Shown: piece after piece, positions 12,850-13,652 of the stretch
Numbering within the stretch: position 1 is the first letter of the stretch
How the letters are laid out: each line of letters starts with the position of its first letter
Assembly: GCA_041499965.1 (NCBI GenBank)
Contig: JBGQLG010000145.1
Coordinates: forward strand, 1 to 13,652
Reading direction: 5' to 3'
Source of the DNA: AR5 sp041499965
Lineage (GTDB): Bacteria > Methylomirabilota > Methylomirabilia > Rokubacteriales > CSP1-6
DNA length: 13,652 nucleotides
Made by a program: the position numbers and the translations under genes
Notes under the pieces: generated by a model
The model's input: the letters and a program-made list of their open reading frames with translations, nothing else
What the model was told of the DNA's origin: nothing
Databases searched by the model: none

Positions 12850-13652
12850 CTAGGTCGCGCTGGGCGGCGGAGCGACCACGTCCTCGTACCGGTGCCGCCT
12901 GGTGATGAGCCCGGCGTGCTGGAAGACGTCGAGCGCCACCTCGAAGGCCGGGCGGGTGATCTCCACGTGCGGCGCCCAGCAGCCGAGCTTCTGATAGTAG
13001 GCGATGGTCGCGGTCAGCACGGGTCGGGCGATCTCGGGAAAGAACGACGCCTCGGCCTCGGCCACCTCGGCGGCCGGCGTGGCCAGCAGCCACGCGCGCG
13101 CCTGGCGGTAGGCGCGCATGAAGCGCCGGGCGGCGTCGGTCTTCAGCCACTCCCGCGTGGCCGCGAGGCTCGAGAACGCGCAGGGGCCGATGGCCTGGCC
13201 GACCGAGGCCACCACGTGGCCGACGCCGTCGTGCTCGAGCTGCTGCGGCGCCGGGCCCTGCTGGTGGATGTAGTCGGCCTCGCCCGCGCGGAAGGCCGCG
13301 TCCATCCGGTCGCTCGGCACGTTGACAGCCTTGATCGCCGCGAAGTCCAGCCCCCGGCGATGGCAGGCGTACTTGAACATCGCCAGCGGCTGGCCGCCGT
13401 GATCGACCAGCACGGCCCGGCCGCGCAGCTTGTCCCACGTGAACGCCGGATCGGCCGCGCGCGCCGTCAGAAAGAAGCCGTCCATCTCGTTGATCTGGGC
13501 GAAGTGCACGGCCGGGGGGGCCTGGCCCTTTTCCAGCGGGCCGAAGCCCTGCGACGGCGCCGACTGGCAGACGTCGACCGTCCCCTGCACCACGCCGTCG
13601 ATCGCCGACTTGCCGGCCGGGGCGATGGAGTGCTGCGGCTCGAAGCCCTCCG
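12850..13652 (-). CDS. ABC transporter substrate-binding protein, NMT1/SsuA-like, 5' end outside the window
   Basis: The frame ends at TAG 12852-12850 and is open to the right edge, so the N-terminus and any signal peptide lie outside. About 266 residues are visible. Features of periplasmic binding proteins of the NMT1/THI5/SsuA type are FAQINEMDGFFLTAR, TWDKLRGRAVLVDHGGQPLAMFKYACHR (the strand and loop that bind the ligand), PSDRMDAAFRAGEADYIHQQGPA, and a C-terminal helical part (REWLKTDAARRFMRAYRQAR). The family feeds importers of sulfonates, nitrate or pyrimidine precursors, but members in high-GC soil bacteria bind varied ligands, so the substrate is unknown. A GTG at 13593 is not the true start, because homologous sequence (APAGKSAIDG) continues upstream in frame. 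No permease or ATPase gene is in the window. Confidence 0.85.
   Translation of the reverse strand, partial: EGFEPQHSIAPAGKSAIDGVVQGTVDVCQSAPSQGFGPLEKGQAPPAVHFAQINEMDGFFLTARAADPAFTWDKLRGRAVLVDHGGQPLAMFKYACHRRGLDFAAIKAVNVPSDRMDAAFRAGEADYIHQQGPAPQQLEHDGVGHVVASVGQAIGPCAFSSLAATREWLKTDAARRFMRAYRQARAWLLATPAAEVAEAEASFFPEIARPVLTATIAYYQKLGCWAPHVEITRPAFEVALDVFQHAGLITRRHRYEDVVAPPPSAT

Noticed and set aside
1..13652. CRISPR arrays, tRNA genes, insertion-sequence ends or direct repeats flanking the RM unit
   Set aside because: None was found by reading both strands. In particular, no matching repeats were seen at about 5175 and 6700 that would define an insertion.

Overview
The window is high-GC bacterial chromosome with dense, mostly short-spaced genes. 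The gene mix (Gfo/Idh/MocA oxidoreductase, HpcH/HpaI aldolase, secreted cupin, CoxL/S/M-type molybdenum hydroxylase with a MoaD-like protein, NMT1-type substrate-binding protein, DUF2652 protein) is the kind seen in soil or subsurface lineages such as Candidatus Rokubacteria/Methylomirabilota or GC-rich Proteobacteria. That placement is an inference from gene content and base composition only; no rRNA or other marker is present.

Layout. 1-2333 (minus): aroA (EPSP synthase), then a Gfo/Idh/MocA oxidoreductase that runs off the left edge. 2334-2397: a 64-bp divergent promoter region in which both genes appear to start leaderless, each 8 nt after a -10-like hexamer. 2398-3675 (plus): HpcH/HpaI aldolase followed by a secreted cupin protein. 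3676-5175 (minus): a nucleotide pyrophosphatase/phosphodiesterase-like alkaline-phosphatase-superfamily enzyme, convergent with the cupin gene through a shared TGATCA. 5179-6694 (minus): a compact type II restriction-modification unit made of a beta-class DNA methyltransferase and a BglII/BstYI-like endonuclease whose GTG start directly follows the methyltransferase stop; it abuts the phosphodiesterase with one codon between stop and start. 6857 to about 7490 (plus): a decayed secreted alpha/beta hydrolase. 7476-11370 (minus): a molybdenum hydroxylase operon, read FAD subunit, 2Fe-2S subunit, Mo subunit, MoaD-like protein. 11371-11751: intergenic, with a consensus-like minus-strand promoter whose -35 box is the centre of a perfect inverted repeat, and an extended -10 for the plus-strand gene. 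11752-12807 (plus): a DUF2652 plus SRPBCC protein. 12850-13652 (minus): an ABC-type substrate-binding protein cut by the right edge.

How the genes work together. The clearest functional units are the restriction-modification pair and the molybdenum hydroxylase operon, which contains all three catalytic subunits. The most unusual points are the possible RM insertion that left the phosphodiesterase without an export signal, the MoaD-like protein whose terminal Gly-Gly is buried by five extra residues next to the hydrolase remnant, the palindrome laid over the hydroxylase promoter, the cyclase-like DUF2652 fold with metal-binding Asp residues but no catalytic Asn, and an EPSP synthase with non-canonical glyphosate-site residues. 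No tRNA, rRNA, CRISPR array or insertion sequence was seen.
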